Assembly (NCBI RefSeq): GCF_003003255.1
Contig: NZ_PVTD01000014.1
Location: 1-64,000, forward strand
Reading direction: 5' to 3'
Length of the DNA stretch: 64,000 nt
DNA from: Aliiruegeria haliotis
GTDB taxonomy: Bacteria > Pseudomonadota > Alphaproteobacteria > Rhodobacterales > Rhodobacteraceae
The translations under genes were made by a program, and so were the position numbers. The notes below the pieces were generated by a model, which had not been told where the DNA came from, searched no databases, and worked only from the letters and a program-made list of their open reading frames with translations. Shown piece by piece: positions 1-9,348 of the stretch; the stretch's first letter is position 1, and each line of letters begins with the position of its first letter.

Positions 1-1419
1 ATACAGGCCACCCGCGCCAGAAACCCTTGTTCCGATGGACCAGAGGCCAACGATGTACTAACAATCAAACCGGACCACCCATTGGGGGCACGCCAAACTC
101 CCCGCTGGTTGCGTGCCGGACTGCTTTGGAGGGAGTCGTCCGCAGGGTCGTTGGTCTCAGGTCAAAACCGACCACATCCTCGGAAGCAATCCTGTACCAT
201 CAATTCAGTTTTTGGCGGGCTCTTTGGCGGGTTGACTTCGGCGCTTAGAAATTAATCTAAATAATTCAATATTATATGGCGGACTTCGTCTCCGCCACTT
301 GCCTTTGGATGACGGTTCTCTCGATCCGGCTGATGTCGGATTTCTTCGTTGTCTTAAAGGTTTATGCGGGAGCGGCCATTCACCGCTCCCAGCGCGACAG
401 TGCCTGAAAGCGTTCTCTCCGGGCCAACATTCTCTGGACCTGTTGTCTTCTCCAGCTTGGTGCATTTCCCGTAAAATATTGAGATTATTTGTATTTGCTC
501 GGTGGTGACCTGAGCATTTTGATTCTGGTGGCGTCCGTTCAAGAGGGGACAGAAGCCAATCATTCGTAGCTAGTGAAGGGCATCATTTCGAGCAAGTCCC
601 TTTGATCTGCACCGCCCGCAATCCTGAAACCGTAAGTAGCCGCCGTTGAGTCGAGTAACTAGTTGCAAGGAGCAAAGCTGCAAGCTGGAACCAATGACGC
701 GTCGGCTAACTGCGCACAGCCGCTAGTGCAGGGTCAAAGGCAGTCGCCGGAACGCGGACCGGACCCGCCCGAAGCCGGTGCAGCGAAACTCGCCTCAGAG
801 CGGCTGCGAAGTTTAGGAGCCAGTCGCGGCTGTGCGACACGCTTTCCCGGAAGCGGTCATTCAAATTTATCATGATCGCCAAAGTCCGAACCTGCCGTTC
901 GCCCCGCGGTTGTCGGGCGTCTCAGTTGCCGACTCCGCGGTCATTTGACGGAAACGCTCGGATGTCCACGTGTGAGCCCATACCGGAAGTACCATGGCTC
1001 TGGTGTTCGCAGATGCAGCAACCCGATCCACCGAGCCGTAAGCTGCGCCGCAGAATGAAAAGCCGCCGTTCGCACCGACCGCAGCGAGATTCACAGCACG
1101 GATGTCTCACTTGCGGACTTTCCGGACCTGCGACCGAATGCCCTGAATGAGCATGAACGGTACTGAGCAGCCATTCGTGTGATCTCCAAGGAGCTGTGTG
1201 TGAGCCCGAGCATTCCTTCGGTGGATCATGCAACATCCATCAGAGTGCACGAGAACAGGATCGTTCTGTTCGGGACTTCTATGGCCGACAACTTGACAGT
1301 TTGCGGGCGGATCTGGAACGATCAGCGTTGACCACTACCAGGGCCATCGAGAACAGCAGGCGGCCCGGCAATGAAAGAAATACCGAGACTTTTTCAATTT
1401 CGGGACTCGAGAAACAGAC
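1..1419. other. Gene-poor stretch with no supported gene
   Basis: No reading frame here looks like a protein family I recognise; the short open frames have low-complexity, Arg/Pro/Ser-rich translations typical of chance frames in GC-rich DNA. An AT-rich patch near 245-277 is followed by a short hairpin (6-bp arms 278-283 and 291-296) without a T-run. The sequence may be decayed mobile DNA, like the region downstream, but I cannot identify it. Confidence 0.5.
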
Positions 1420-2982
1420 ATGGCCAGCGCTTTGAGAAACTCCATATTTGGCACCGCATTTCTGGTCGCACTTGCGACTGTAGCAAACGGGCAAACTTTC
1501 GACCTTGTCATCAACAATGGCCGTGTCATTGATCCCGAGACGGGGTTCGATGCGATTGCTCACGTTGGCATCGCAGATGGCGAGATCGTGGAGATTGCGC
1601 AGTCGCAGCTCGAGGGCGAACGGGTTGTCGATGCCTCCGGATTGATCGTGGCACCTGGCTTCATCGATCTGCATTCTCATTCGGTTGTGGACCTCCCTGC
1701 CAACCGATTGCAGGCGTTCGACGGGGTAACGACGGCGTTGGAGATGGAATCGGGCGTACTTCCGATCGCGGATTGGTATGCCGCCGTCGAGGCAGAGGGG
1801 CGAGCAACCAACTTCGGCGCCACCGCGTCGTGGTCTTTCGCGAGGATTGCCACGATGGTACCCGAAATGCCGCCGGTGGAACCCACCGCAGCGTGGTATC
1901 AGGGCGCATTCAAGTATCCGCGCTGGACCGTGGATGTGACGACGGACGAGGAGCTTGACCAGATCGTCGCCCTGATCCAGCAAGGGTTGAACGATGGTGC
2001 GCTTGGGATCGGGGTCAACTCCGGCTACGTCCCTGGCGTGGGAGGCAAGGAGTTGCTCCGGGTCTGGGAAACGGCGGCCGCAAACGGCGTGCCAGTCAGC
2101 ACGCATATGCGGAACTGGTCTCAGGCTGATCCGCTCAGTTCGCTGGAGGGGTTGGCAATGGTTCTTGGGCTTTCCGCGACGTCCGGTGCGCGGACCAATA
2201 TCTGCCACCTGCATTCCACCAACTTGCATGACACGTTGAAAGCCGCCTACATGGTCGACAAGGCCCGCAGCATCGGCATCGACGTGCACACCGAGGTCTA
2301 TCCGTACGGCATTGCCTCCATGCCGATTGCCTCGGCTGTGCTATTGCAGGCCGGCGAGGCGTTCCGTGCGCGCATGGGCATCGATTTCGATTCCGTGCGC
2401 CTGATCGCCAAGGGGCGCTGGATCGAGGACGAAGCCGACATGCGGGCAGAGCAAGACGCCGATCCCGGCCAGTTCATCATAATGCGGTACCTCGACGAGG
2501 AAGATGCGACTGACGCTGATATTCTACGCAAAGTGACTGCACTTCCCTGGATCGCAATCGCGTCGGACTCCATTCCCTACACTTTGCCCGACGGCACGCC
2601 GGTCACTGGCGAGACCTGGCCGATGCCGGACAATGCATTCTCGAACCCGCGTAGCGCCGGGACCTATGGAAAGTTCTTGCGCGCTTGGGTCCGTGAGGAC
2701 GGGCTGCTGGACTGGCCAGAGGCGATTGCCAAGGTGTCGTTAATCCCGGCGCAACTCTTCGATGGGCAGGTTCCTGCGATGGAACGCAAGGGACGCCTTC
2801 AAGTGGGCATGGATGCCGACATTACCGTGTTCGACCCCGAAACGATTGGCGACCGCGCAACCATCGAGCGGCCATTCGAAACGACGCAGGGCATAGAGTA
2901 CCTGATCGTGAATGGCATCGCGGTGATCAGCGGCGGCGAGATGGACACAGACGTTCTCCCCGGACAGCCAATCCGGAACTGA
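1420..2982 (+). CDS. Secreted N-acyl-D-amino-acid deacylase-like amidohydrolase
   Basis: The 520-residue product belongs to the amidohydrolase (TIM-barrel metal hydrolase) superfamily and most resembles D-aminoacylases, which cleave the amide bond of N-acyl-D-amino acids. A hydrophobic leader (residues 8-24, ending ANG) predicts export to the periplasm. The metal-binding HSH sits at residues 85-87 in GFIDLHSHS, further candidate His ligands lie in THMRN (about 229) and CHLHSTN (about 262-266), and an Asp near residue 383 (IASDSIPY) matches the conserved barrel Asp. The C-terminal strand returns to the composite beta domain (GMDADITVFDPE), as in the family. The ATG has only a weak Shine-Dalgarno. 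It is followed 40 bases later by a serine-hydrolase pseudogene. Superfamily is secure, substrate is inferred. Confidence 0.85.
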   Translation: MASALRNSIFGTAFLVALATVANGQTFDLVINNGRVIDPETGFDAIAHVGIADGEIVEIAQSQLEGERVVDASGLIVAPGFIDLHSHSVVDLPANRLQAFDGVTTALEMESGVLPIADWYAAVEAEGRATNFGATASWSFARIATMVPEMPPVEPTAAWYQGAFKYPRWTVDVTTDEELDQIVALIQQGLNDGALGIGVNSGYVPGVGGKELLRVWETAAANGVPVSTHMRNWSQADPLSSLEGLAMVLGLSATSGARTNICHLHSTNLHDTLKAAYMVDKARSIGIDVHTEVYPYGIASMPIASAVLLQAGEAFRARMGIDFDSVRLIAKGRWIEDEADMRAEQDADPGQFIIMRYLDEEDATDADILRKVTALPWIAIASDSIPYTLPDGTPVTGETWPMPDNAFSNPRSAGTYGKFLRAWVREDGLLDWPEAIAKVSLIPAQLFDGQVPAMERKGRLQVGMDADITVFDPETIGDRATIERPFETTQGIEYLIVNGIAVISGGEMDTDVLPGQPIRN

Positions 2983-3022
2983 CCTTTCGAAGATCCCCAA
3001 AAGTGAAACGGGTAGGAACTCG

Positions 3023-3540
3023 ATGATGGATCGCCAACGCTTTTCGGTCCTTGCGGGAGTGCTCGGGGCACTGATGGCAACAACCTCAACGGCACAGGAT
3101 CGAACACCGATCGAAGACTTCATACAGAATGGTTTCCCGCTGGAACTGGCTCAGGAGGCCCTTTCGGCGGATCTTCCGCACTTGCTTTCAGGCGGCGACA
3201 CGGCTGTCTACTTCAACTTCGACGCGTCCGAGTTCCTTCCGACCGCCGTGCTTCCGCGCAGGGTGCCAACCATGGCTCTGGGAGAACACCCGATGCCCGA
3301 AACAGGCGGCATCAAGGTCGAGACCTAGAATTTCGGACCCCTAAGTCTCGACGAGTTCCTCGCGCAGCCCGGCAGCAATGCTCAAGGTTATCTCGTCGTG
3401 CATCGCGGGGACGTTGTCTATGAAGACTATCCGCGCATGAATGCATCGGATCATCATGTCTGGATGTCGTCGGCAAAGCCGACGGCTTAACGGCTGATCG
3501 AATTGTTGATCGACGACGGAAAGATCGACGATAGCAACCG
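3023..3540 (+). pseudogene. Broken secreted serine hydrolase (beta-lactamase-like), N-terminal half
   Basis: The first 101 codons encode a leader ending STAQ and a mature start. Translation is then stopped by TAG at 3326-3328 and again by TAA at 3488-3490, although the same frame keeps clear homology on both sides. The read-through segment (YLVVHRGDVVYEDYPRMN, then HHVWMSSAK) aligns with the intact gene at 5019-6290 (MAHKGKVVYEAYPGMN, HIWMSTSK), including the SxxK nucleophile region. Homology ends near 3540, where an unrelated phage-tail-like fragment on the other strand begins, so the C-terminal half is lost. It probably was an exported paralogue of the downstream hydrolase, in an operon with the amidohydrolase 40 bases upstream. 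Confidence 0.85.
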
Positions 3541-4026
3541 CATTTGCCCCCTCCGAACAGCATGAGGTCGGTGGCGACCTCGAGTGCTCCCGATTCCAGA
3601 TCGACAACAAGGACATTGCCATGGTCGAAGCGCGATATCGGACCTGCGTAGAAGTCCGAGACCAGCGTTCCGGTCAAGGCCTGACCGGCAAAACTCGTGA
3701 GAAACGGAAACCCATCAGTCGAGGAGCTGCGCCAGACGGCGATCTCACCCGGCGACGGAACGGCATATGTGGCGATGAGCGGATGATGTAGAGACTGCCC
3801 CTCGGTGTGCTGGGGAAAATCGAGAATGGTGACCTCGGGTGTACCAAAGACCACCGGGCGTTCCGGGGAGCTCGGCCGTCGCGCACCGGGCGGGACGGCA
3901 CCGATATCCTTGTCCTGACGTATGGGCTCAAGGCTGCGGTCGTCGCGATCGTCCATTGAGACCAGACGGTATTCGATACTGCGGCCAGCATGCTTCAGTG
4001 CCACCACGTCGGCCGGATCGTCGTGC
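3541..4026 (-). pseudogene. Fragment of phage tail / GTA host-specificity (baseplate hub) protein
   Basis: On the minus strand the translation (DPADVVALKHAGRSIEY, then PEVTILDFPQHTEGQ, VWRSSSTDGF, and SRFDHGNVLVVDLESGALE) has the look of the C-terminal part of the large phage-tail-3/GTA host-specificity protein of Rhodobacterales. In that family a D.P-type strand, a WPG..V.RS strand and a SGAL..A....L.GAN.LAI segment follow in this order. The last element (GANAVAI) is reached only after a frameshift in a G-run near 3559. Both ends are cut: at 3540 by the serine-hydrolase remnant and at 4026 by IS30 sequence. No other phage gene is nearby. The family call rests on motif order recalled from memory and is moderately sure. 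Confidence 0.55.
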
Positions 4027-4862
4027 TGTTCATCGCAAGCTTGTTGTCCACCCCGAGCTGAAGGCCGCTGTCGAGGAGGCGCTCAGGTCAGGCTGGTCAC
4101 CCGGGCAGATCGCAAATCGAATGCGCCTGAAGAACCACCAAGCCCGTATCAGCCATGAAACCATCTACCGGTTTGCCTATTCGAAGGAAGGTCGGGACGA
4201 AGCTTTTTTGCCGCCACCTGCCCGGGCATCGAAGACGCCGTCGCCCGCGAGGATACCGCTGACATCATCGAACCCAGGTCTTGGAGAGCCAAAGCCTGTC
4301 ACGCAGGCCTGAGCGAGTCGCCAAGCGCACCAAGTTCGGTCATTGGGAATGCAATCTGATGATGTTCCGCAAGGAGCGCGGCAAGAAAAATGCTACATCT
4401 TTGGTCAAACGGCTCAGCCGCTACACCGTCGTCCTGCGCAACGAGGATGGCCAATCGAAACCGATCATGGAGACACTGATCAACGGGCTGGCTCCCCTGC
4501 CCTCGGAAGCCCGCCAGTCGATCATCTTCGACCGGGGCACCGAGTTCTCCGCGTGGCGACGGATGAGAGACGGCATCGGAGCCGACAGTTGGTTCTGCGA
4601 TCCGCAGGCACCGTGGCAGAAGGGAACCGTCGAGAACACCACAAACAGGCTCCGACGGTATCTGCCTCGATCAACCGGACCGATGACGCTGACAAATCGA
4701 TATTTGCGGTCGATTTGCAATCGCCTCTATGCCACCCCGCGCAAATGCCTCGGATACCGGACACCCGCCGAGGCCTTCGAGCGCAACCTGCCGGCGATCA
4801 GGAACAGACTGGAGTGGAAAGAGAAATCAAAAACTGCACTTCAGTGTGAGTTCACAGGGTGA
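4027..4862 (+). mobile_element. IS30-family transposase remnant, frameshifted and 5'-truncated
   Basis: Two frames carry successive pieces of one IS30-type transposase. The first (HRKLVVHPELKAAVEEALR, WSPGQIANRM, ISHETIYR) covers the second helix-turn-helix region. A frameshift near 4270-4290 moves to a second frame that carries the DDE core (FGHWECNLMMF, IIFDRGTEFSAW, WQKGTVENTTNRLRRYLPR) and ends at a TGA at 4860-4862. The first catalytic Asp, normally in GHWE-x-DLM, is Asn here, so the core is inactive independently of the frameshift. The N-terminal DNA-binding part is missing at the junction with the phage-tail fragment. Confidence 0.85.
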
Positions 4863-5018
4863 TCTTCGGCCCTTTGGGCAGTGTTCTTTTCGCAAGCAAG
4901 AAAGAATGTGCACATCTTCCGGTGAGGTCGAATTTCTCCTTCTCAGGTTTTGAAATCGAAGGGTGAGAGACCTAGCTTTTGGTTCAAGACGGATTTCAAC
5001 AAAGAATGGAGACCCCTC

Positions 5019-6290
5019 ATGTCACAGGACAACACAAACTCTCGCGAAGGCTTCGACATAACCGAACGCACAACACCGATCTCCAAGGCGAAGGAGCCGC
5101 TGCCCCTCGACGAGGCGCGCGCGATCCGCGAGCGCTTCAGCGTGCCGAACTGGCAATCGGCCGGGGATGATGGCGTTTACATCAACCTGCATTTCCCCTC
5201 GTTCCATCCCACCGACGTGGTGATGCCCACCCACGCCCCGCGCGCACTGGAGCGGAACATTCATCCGGACCTGCCGAACATGACCTATTCCCACGCTGAT
5301 GGGTCGCAGTCGGATACGCTGGACGGCTATGTGAACGGCGACAACCGCACGCAGGCGGTGATGATGGCCCACAAGGGCAAGGTGGTTTACGAGGCCTATC
5401 CGGGCATGAACCCGACCGACTATCACATCTGGATGTCGACCTCGAAAACCGTTGTCGGAACCCTGTGCATGATGCTGGTGCGTGACGGTCTGATGGATCT
5501 TGAAGCCCCGGTCACCAAATACGCCACGCAGCTTGCGGGCTCGCCTTGGGACAATGTCTCTCTGCGCAATGCTCTGAACATGTCATCCGGCCTTGATATT
5601 GAGGAAACCACCGAGGCGTTCCTTGATCCGACCAGCTGGATCGAGCAGTTTTTTGCCTCGCTGTTCGGCGACAACGACAACGACTGGATCCAGATCCTGC
5701 GGGATGCGAAGCCCATTGAAGGCGAAAAGCCCGGCGATCTATTCCGCTATTCGACCGCGATCACGCAGGTTCTTGTTCTGGCATCGGAAACCGCGTCGAA
5801 CCTCAAGTTCGCTGACCTGTTCAATCAGCGCATCTGGTCCAAGATCGGCGCATATGCTCCTTTCATGGTTGGTTTGGCCGCGGACGGAACCGCGGTCGGC
5901 GGCGGCATGAACATGACCACACCCGAGGACATGCTGCGCTATGCGATGATCTATACGCCCAGCTGGAACGTCGTTTCCGAAGAGCCAGTCATCGACGACG
6001 AACTGCTGAAGAACATCCAGACGCTGGGCGATCCGGCGGCCTACAAGGGCTGTATCGAAGAGCAGTATCACCCGCAGTGGTTCGGCGAAGGCGGCGAGCG
6101 CAACTCGGCTCAATGGGACTGTGTGTTTGCCGACGGCGCGATGTTCAAGCATGGCAACATGCACCAGGGTATCTATGTCGACCCTGCGCGGGACTTCTGT
6201 GCCATGACCTTCTCGACCACGCCCAACGACCGGCCGGACTATACCCCCGGTTACCTGCGCGCAGCGGCGAAATTGTTGGCGGGCGGATAA
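5019..6290 (+). CDS. Serine hydrolase of the beta-lactamase (class C-like) superfamily
   Basis: The product (423 residues from this start) is an SxxK-type serine hydrolase, a family that includes class C beta-lactamases, D-aminopeptidases and EstB-like esterases. The nucleophile motif is S140-T-S-K143 in HIWMSTSK. A Tyr-containing second motif (Y244-S-T) follows, and a C-terminal FKHGN near the end takes the place of the third (KTG/HTG-like) element. I start at the ATG preceded by TGGAGA six bases upstream; an in-frame start at 4950 would add 23 unlikely residues without a ribosome site. No signal peptide is present, unlike its pseudogene paralogue upstream. It follows the IS30 remnant directly. 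Reaction could be amide or ester hydrolysis; substrate unknown. Confidence 0.85.
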   Translation: MSQDNTNSREGFDITERTTPISKAKEPLPLDEARAIRERFSVPNWQSAGDDGVYINLHFPSFHPTDVVMPTHAPRALERNIHPDLPNMTYSHADGSQSDTLDGYVNGDNRTQAVMMAHKGKVVYEAYPGMNPTDYHIWMSTSKTVVGTLCMMLVRDGLMDLEAPVTKYATQLAGSPWDNVSLRNALNMSSGLDIEETTEAFLDPTSWIEQFFASLFGDNDNDWIQILRDAKPIEGEKPGDLFRYSTAITQVLVLASETASNLKFADLFNQRIWSKIGAYAPFMVGLAADGTAVGGGMNMTTPEDMLRYAMIYTPSWNVVSEEPVIDDELLKNIQTLGDPAAYKGCIEEQYHPQWFGEGGERNSAQWDCVFADGAMFKHGNMHQGIYVDPARDFCAMTFSTTPNDRPDYTPGYLRAAAKLLAGG

Positions 6291-6540
6291 GAGCCTGGCG
6301 GAGAGCTTCGGACAGGAAGGGATTGGCCTTTCGATAACCCCGCCCCGATGCTCTTCGACACTTGCCAAAAAATGGGTCGAACCTCGTGCCAATGCGGTTC
6401 GGCCCGACCATCTGCAAATTGAAGTGAAATAAAGCGTTTCTGGGCCTGATCTCAACTTGGAGGCCGTCCGGAACGTGGTCACGCAGTAGCAGTTCGCTGC
6501 CTGGATTGCGTGATGATTTGACAGAAAGAGAGAGTTGAAA

Positions 6541-7647
6541 ATGCCTGGCACCTCACTTCGCGCTGCTTTGGCGGCCACAGCCATTTCACTGGCCCCAATT
6601 GCATCGACTGCCTGTACATTCATCACTCTGGAAGGCGCGGACGGGACTGTCGTTACGGCGCGCACCATGGAATGGGGAAGCTTTGACCTGAAGCCCCGGA
6701 TGACCTTTGTGAAAGCGGGGCAGGAGTTGACCGCGATGGACATGCCCGATGGCAAGCCCGGCGCGACATGGACATCAAAGTATGACTTTCTGGGTGTCAG
6801 CCTGTTGGAGCAGCCTTTCTTTGGCGATGGGATGAATTCCGAAGGCCTCAATGTCTCGCTGCTCTATCTGCCGGGATTTGCCGAATACGAAGACTACGAC
6901 CCGAGCAACGCGGAACGATCTGTTGCGCCGCCGGATGTGACGGGTTTCCTGCTGAGCCAGTTTGCAACCGTGGACGAGGTTCGCGCGGCGCTGGCCGATT
7001 TCCATGTAGTTCCGGTGGTGACACCGGAGCTGGGCATTGCGGCACCGGTGCATTTTTCGATTACCGACCCGAGCGGTGCTCAGATCATCATCGAATGGGT
7101 CAATGGTGTGTTGAACGTGCATGACGAAACCCTTGGCGTCATGACCAACTCTCCCCCCTACGACTGGCATGTCGCCAACGCGCGCAACTATATCAACCTG
7201 CGTGCGGTGGACTGGCCCGCGGTGTCGGCAAACGGGCTGGATCTTGCGCCCATTGGCTATGGAACCGGCATGATTGGCCTGCCCGGAGATTTCACTCCGC
7301 CCTCGCGCTTTATCCGTGCGTTGGCTTGGACCCAGACATCGCGCCCGACCGATGGCGGCGTGGATACGATCCATGAAGCGATGCGTATCCTGGCAAATTT
7401 CCAGCTTCCCATGGAAGCATCCGGCGAACAGGCCAACCCGGCCGAGCTTGAAACTCTGAAATATGGCGGAACGCAATACACGGTGTCTTATGATTTGCGG
7501 AACCTGACGGCGTATTTCCAGACGAGTGACAACCCAATGGTGCGCAGCGTGTCATTGCCCGACTTTGATTTCGGCGCAATCGACGCCCCCCTGAGCATTC
7601 CGATGCGCGTTCCCGACACGCCGTTCGCCCAAGACGTCACGCCTTGA
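6541..7647 (+). CDS. Secreted choloylglycine hydrolase / penicillin V acylase-like Ntn hydrolase
   Basis: The 368-residue protein is a linear amide C-N hydrolase of the Ntn (N-terminal nucleophile) fold. The leader (residues 1-24, ending ASTA) is followed directly by C25 in ACTFITL, so signal-peptide removal would expose the catalytic cysteine. The next strand (VVTARTMEW) supplies the conserved Arg and Asp-equivalent region of the family. The family hydrolyses conjugated bile salts, penicillin V and, in several Gram-negatives, long-chain N-acyl homoserine lactones. A TTG two codons upstream is in frame, but the ATG lies 6-8 bases after a GAAAGAGAGAG purine run. It lies between the serine hydrolase and the AAT-like gene, in the same orientation. 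Confidence 0.85.
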   Translation: MPGTSLRAALAATAISLAPIASTACTFITLEGADGTVVTARTMEWGSFDLKPRMTFVKAGQELTAMDMPDGKPGATWTSKYDFLGVSLLEQPFFGDGMNSEGLNVSLLYLPGFAEYEDYDPSNAERSVAPPDVTGFLLSQFATVDEVRAALADFHVVPVVTPELGIAAPVHFSITDPSGAQIIIEWVNGVLNVHDETLGVMTNSPPYDWHVANARNYINLRAVDWPAVSANGLDLAPIGYGTGMIGLPGDFTPPSRFIRALAWTQTSRPTDGGVDTIHEAMRILANFQLPMEASGEQANPAELETLKYGGTQYTVSYDLRNLTAYFQTSDNPMVRSVSLPDFDFGAIDAPLSIPMRVPDTPFAQDVTP

Positions 7648-7795
7648 TTTCGGCGCGCTTGGTCGAGCGATGGTGACTCGGTCCGAGCGGCGCGGATCGG
7701 ATGGCCGGCGCCAGATCTCCAGCGAGCCACAACCTGCCCAAACGGGCAATATTACCGCAATGAATCGAAACGGATCCAGGAAAGGAAACGACACA

Positions 7796-8959
7796 ATGGC
7801 GAAGAATGAACTGACAATTGTGGGCGAATCTGGTGCAGGCAAGCTCTATGAAAAGAACGGCTTTCTGGTGCCTGTGCTGACGGGCACGTCGCTTGAGATG
7901 GGCGAGCAATACGGCGCGATGATGGTCGAGTACATGCAGAAAGCCTATGACACGCTGGTGCAGCCATGGCGCGACAAGGGCATCATCACGGATGAGGACA
8001 TGCAGGTCTGGACCGAACGGTCCTACGCGACCTTTTCGGCGCGGAACCGTTTGTTTTATGACGGCGTTGCCAAGGGGTCTGGCTGGCCGCTCGAAAAGAT
8101 CGGCATTCTCGACAATATCATGGAGTTCGGCGTCTACGAATCCAAGATGCTGAGTTCGTTTGCCGGGTGCACCTCGATCTTTGCATGGGGTGACTATACC
8201 GCCGACGGAAAGATGTATTCCGGCCGCAACCAGGACTGGGCGGAGGCTTATCTCGACTTTCCGCAGGTGATGACGATCCGCAAGCCCACCGACGGGTCGT
8301 ACAAATACGCGACCATGGGGTGGCCGGGGATCTACTTCACCCTGACCGCCATGAACGAGCATGGCGCCTATCTGGACATTCACGACGCAACAGCCATGGC
8401 CGGATCAATCGTCTACATGGACCGGCAACCCATCACGTCAATCCTGAGCGATGTCGTGTCCGAGTGCAAATCCGTCAAGGCGATGATCCACCGGTTCAAC
8501 ACGATCATGCCAAGCACGTCGCTGATCCTGTCTTTGGCGGATGAGAATGGCGCGGCGTCGATAGAGCTTTCTGGTCCGGCCGGTGGGCGGGTCCGTGCAC
8601 CGGACGGCGAGTCCTTCGTAACGGTCAACTCGTTCCTGAACGAGGATTGGGGGATCGGCATTCGCGATACCGCGACCCATTCGCTTGTGCGCGGCACAAA
8701 CATGCAGGCACGGATGAGCGAGCATGAAGGCAAGATCGATGCGTCCGTGACCCGCGACGTCATGGATATCAAGCTTTATGCCGCTGACGGCAGCTTGTTG
8801 CCGAACGGAGGTTGCACGAAGCCGATCAACCAGGACGACGACGTTACGGTGTATCAGGTGGTGTCCAATGTGAACGACCGCGAAGTGTGGCTCAAGGTGC
8901 CGGTGCCGCATCACTTCGCCGACTGGACCCATTTCGACCTCAAGGCACTTTGGGACTGA
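7796..8959 (+). CDS. Acyl-CoA:6-APA acyltransferase-like (peptidase C45 / Ntn) protein
   Basis: The 387-residue product resembles the C45/AAT family of Ntn hydrolases, in which an internal Cys becomes the N-terminal nucleophile after autocleavage. The candidate Cys is C125 in FAGCTSIFAWG, followed by MYSGRNQDW, the typical strand supplying the substrate-pocket Arg and Asp. It has no signal peptide. The ATG at this position follows AGGAAAGGAAA; an upstream in-frame GTG would add 42 residues of non-coding character. The neighbouring gene encodes a secreted Ntn amidase of a different branch, so both a periplasmic and a cytoplasmic amide-bond enzyme would exist. Acyltransfer versus hydrolysis cannot be decided from sequence. 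Confidence 0.78.
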   Translation: MAKNELTIVGESGAGKLYEKNGFLVPVLTGTSLEMGEQYGAMMVEYMQKAYDTLVQPWRDKGIITDEDMQVWTERSYATFSARNRLFYDGVAKGSGWPLEKIGILDNIMEFGVYESKMLSSFAGCTSIFAWGDYTADGKMYSGRNQDWAEAYLDFPQVMTIRKPTDGSYKYATMGWPGIYFTLTAMNEHGAYLDIHDATAMAGSIVYMDRQPITSILSDVVSECKSVKAMIHRFNTIMPSTSLILSLADENGAASIELSGPAGGRVRAPDGESFVTVNSFLNEDWGIGIRDTATHSLVRGTNMQARMSEHEGKIDASVTRDVMDIKLYAADGSLLPNGGCTKPINQDDDVTVYQVVSNVNDREVWLKVPVPHHFADWTHFDLKALWD

Positions 8960-9348
8960 CACTGCATTGAAAGAAACTGACTGGGGGCAAGCCGTTCTGC
9001 CCATGCTTCAGGCCGCCGGATGATATCGCCATCAACTCAGGGTTGCGGCGGCTCTTTCGGCCAGCGATGCAGGCGAATGCCCCCTGTCTTCAAGCCATGG
9101 TGAAATCTCAACTGTACTTCGTCAAAGGTATGATCGCGCGTGTCACGGTCGATGTGTTCGACAAGCATCGCACCCTCGCCCTGCCAGGTGTCGAACTGCT
9201 TTCTCGGCACTTTTTGCGATATCCTTGCCCAAGCCCCAGAATCCTGAACTGACAGATGCACCAAATACACTTCATCTCACGAGACTTCCAAGCGAAGCAC
9301 CACCGTGCCGAGGCTTGCGTCTTTGCGCCGCCTAGGGAGAGCACCTGA
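8960..9348. other. Intergenic stretch without recognised gene
   Basis: Short open frames on both strands lack family features or credible ribosome sites. The promoter and leader of the ThrE-like exporter gene must lie here, but I cannot place them confidently. Confidence 0.5.

Noticed and set aside
270-300. tRNA or tmRNA gene
   Set aside because: Only one short hairpin; no cloverleaf or tag reading frame could be built around it.
1279-2289. Minus-strand open frame of 336 codons opposite the amidohydrolase
   Set aside because: Shadow; the plus-strand gene has leader and metal motifs.
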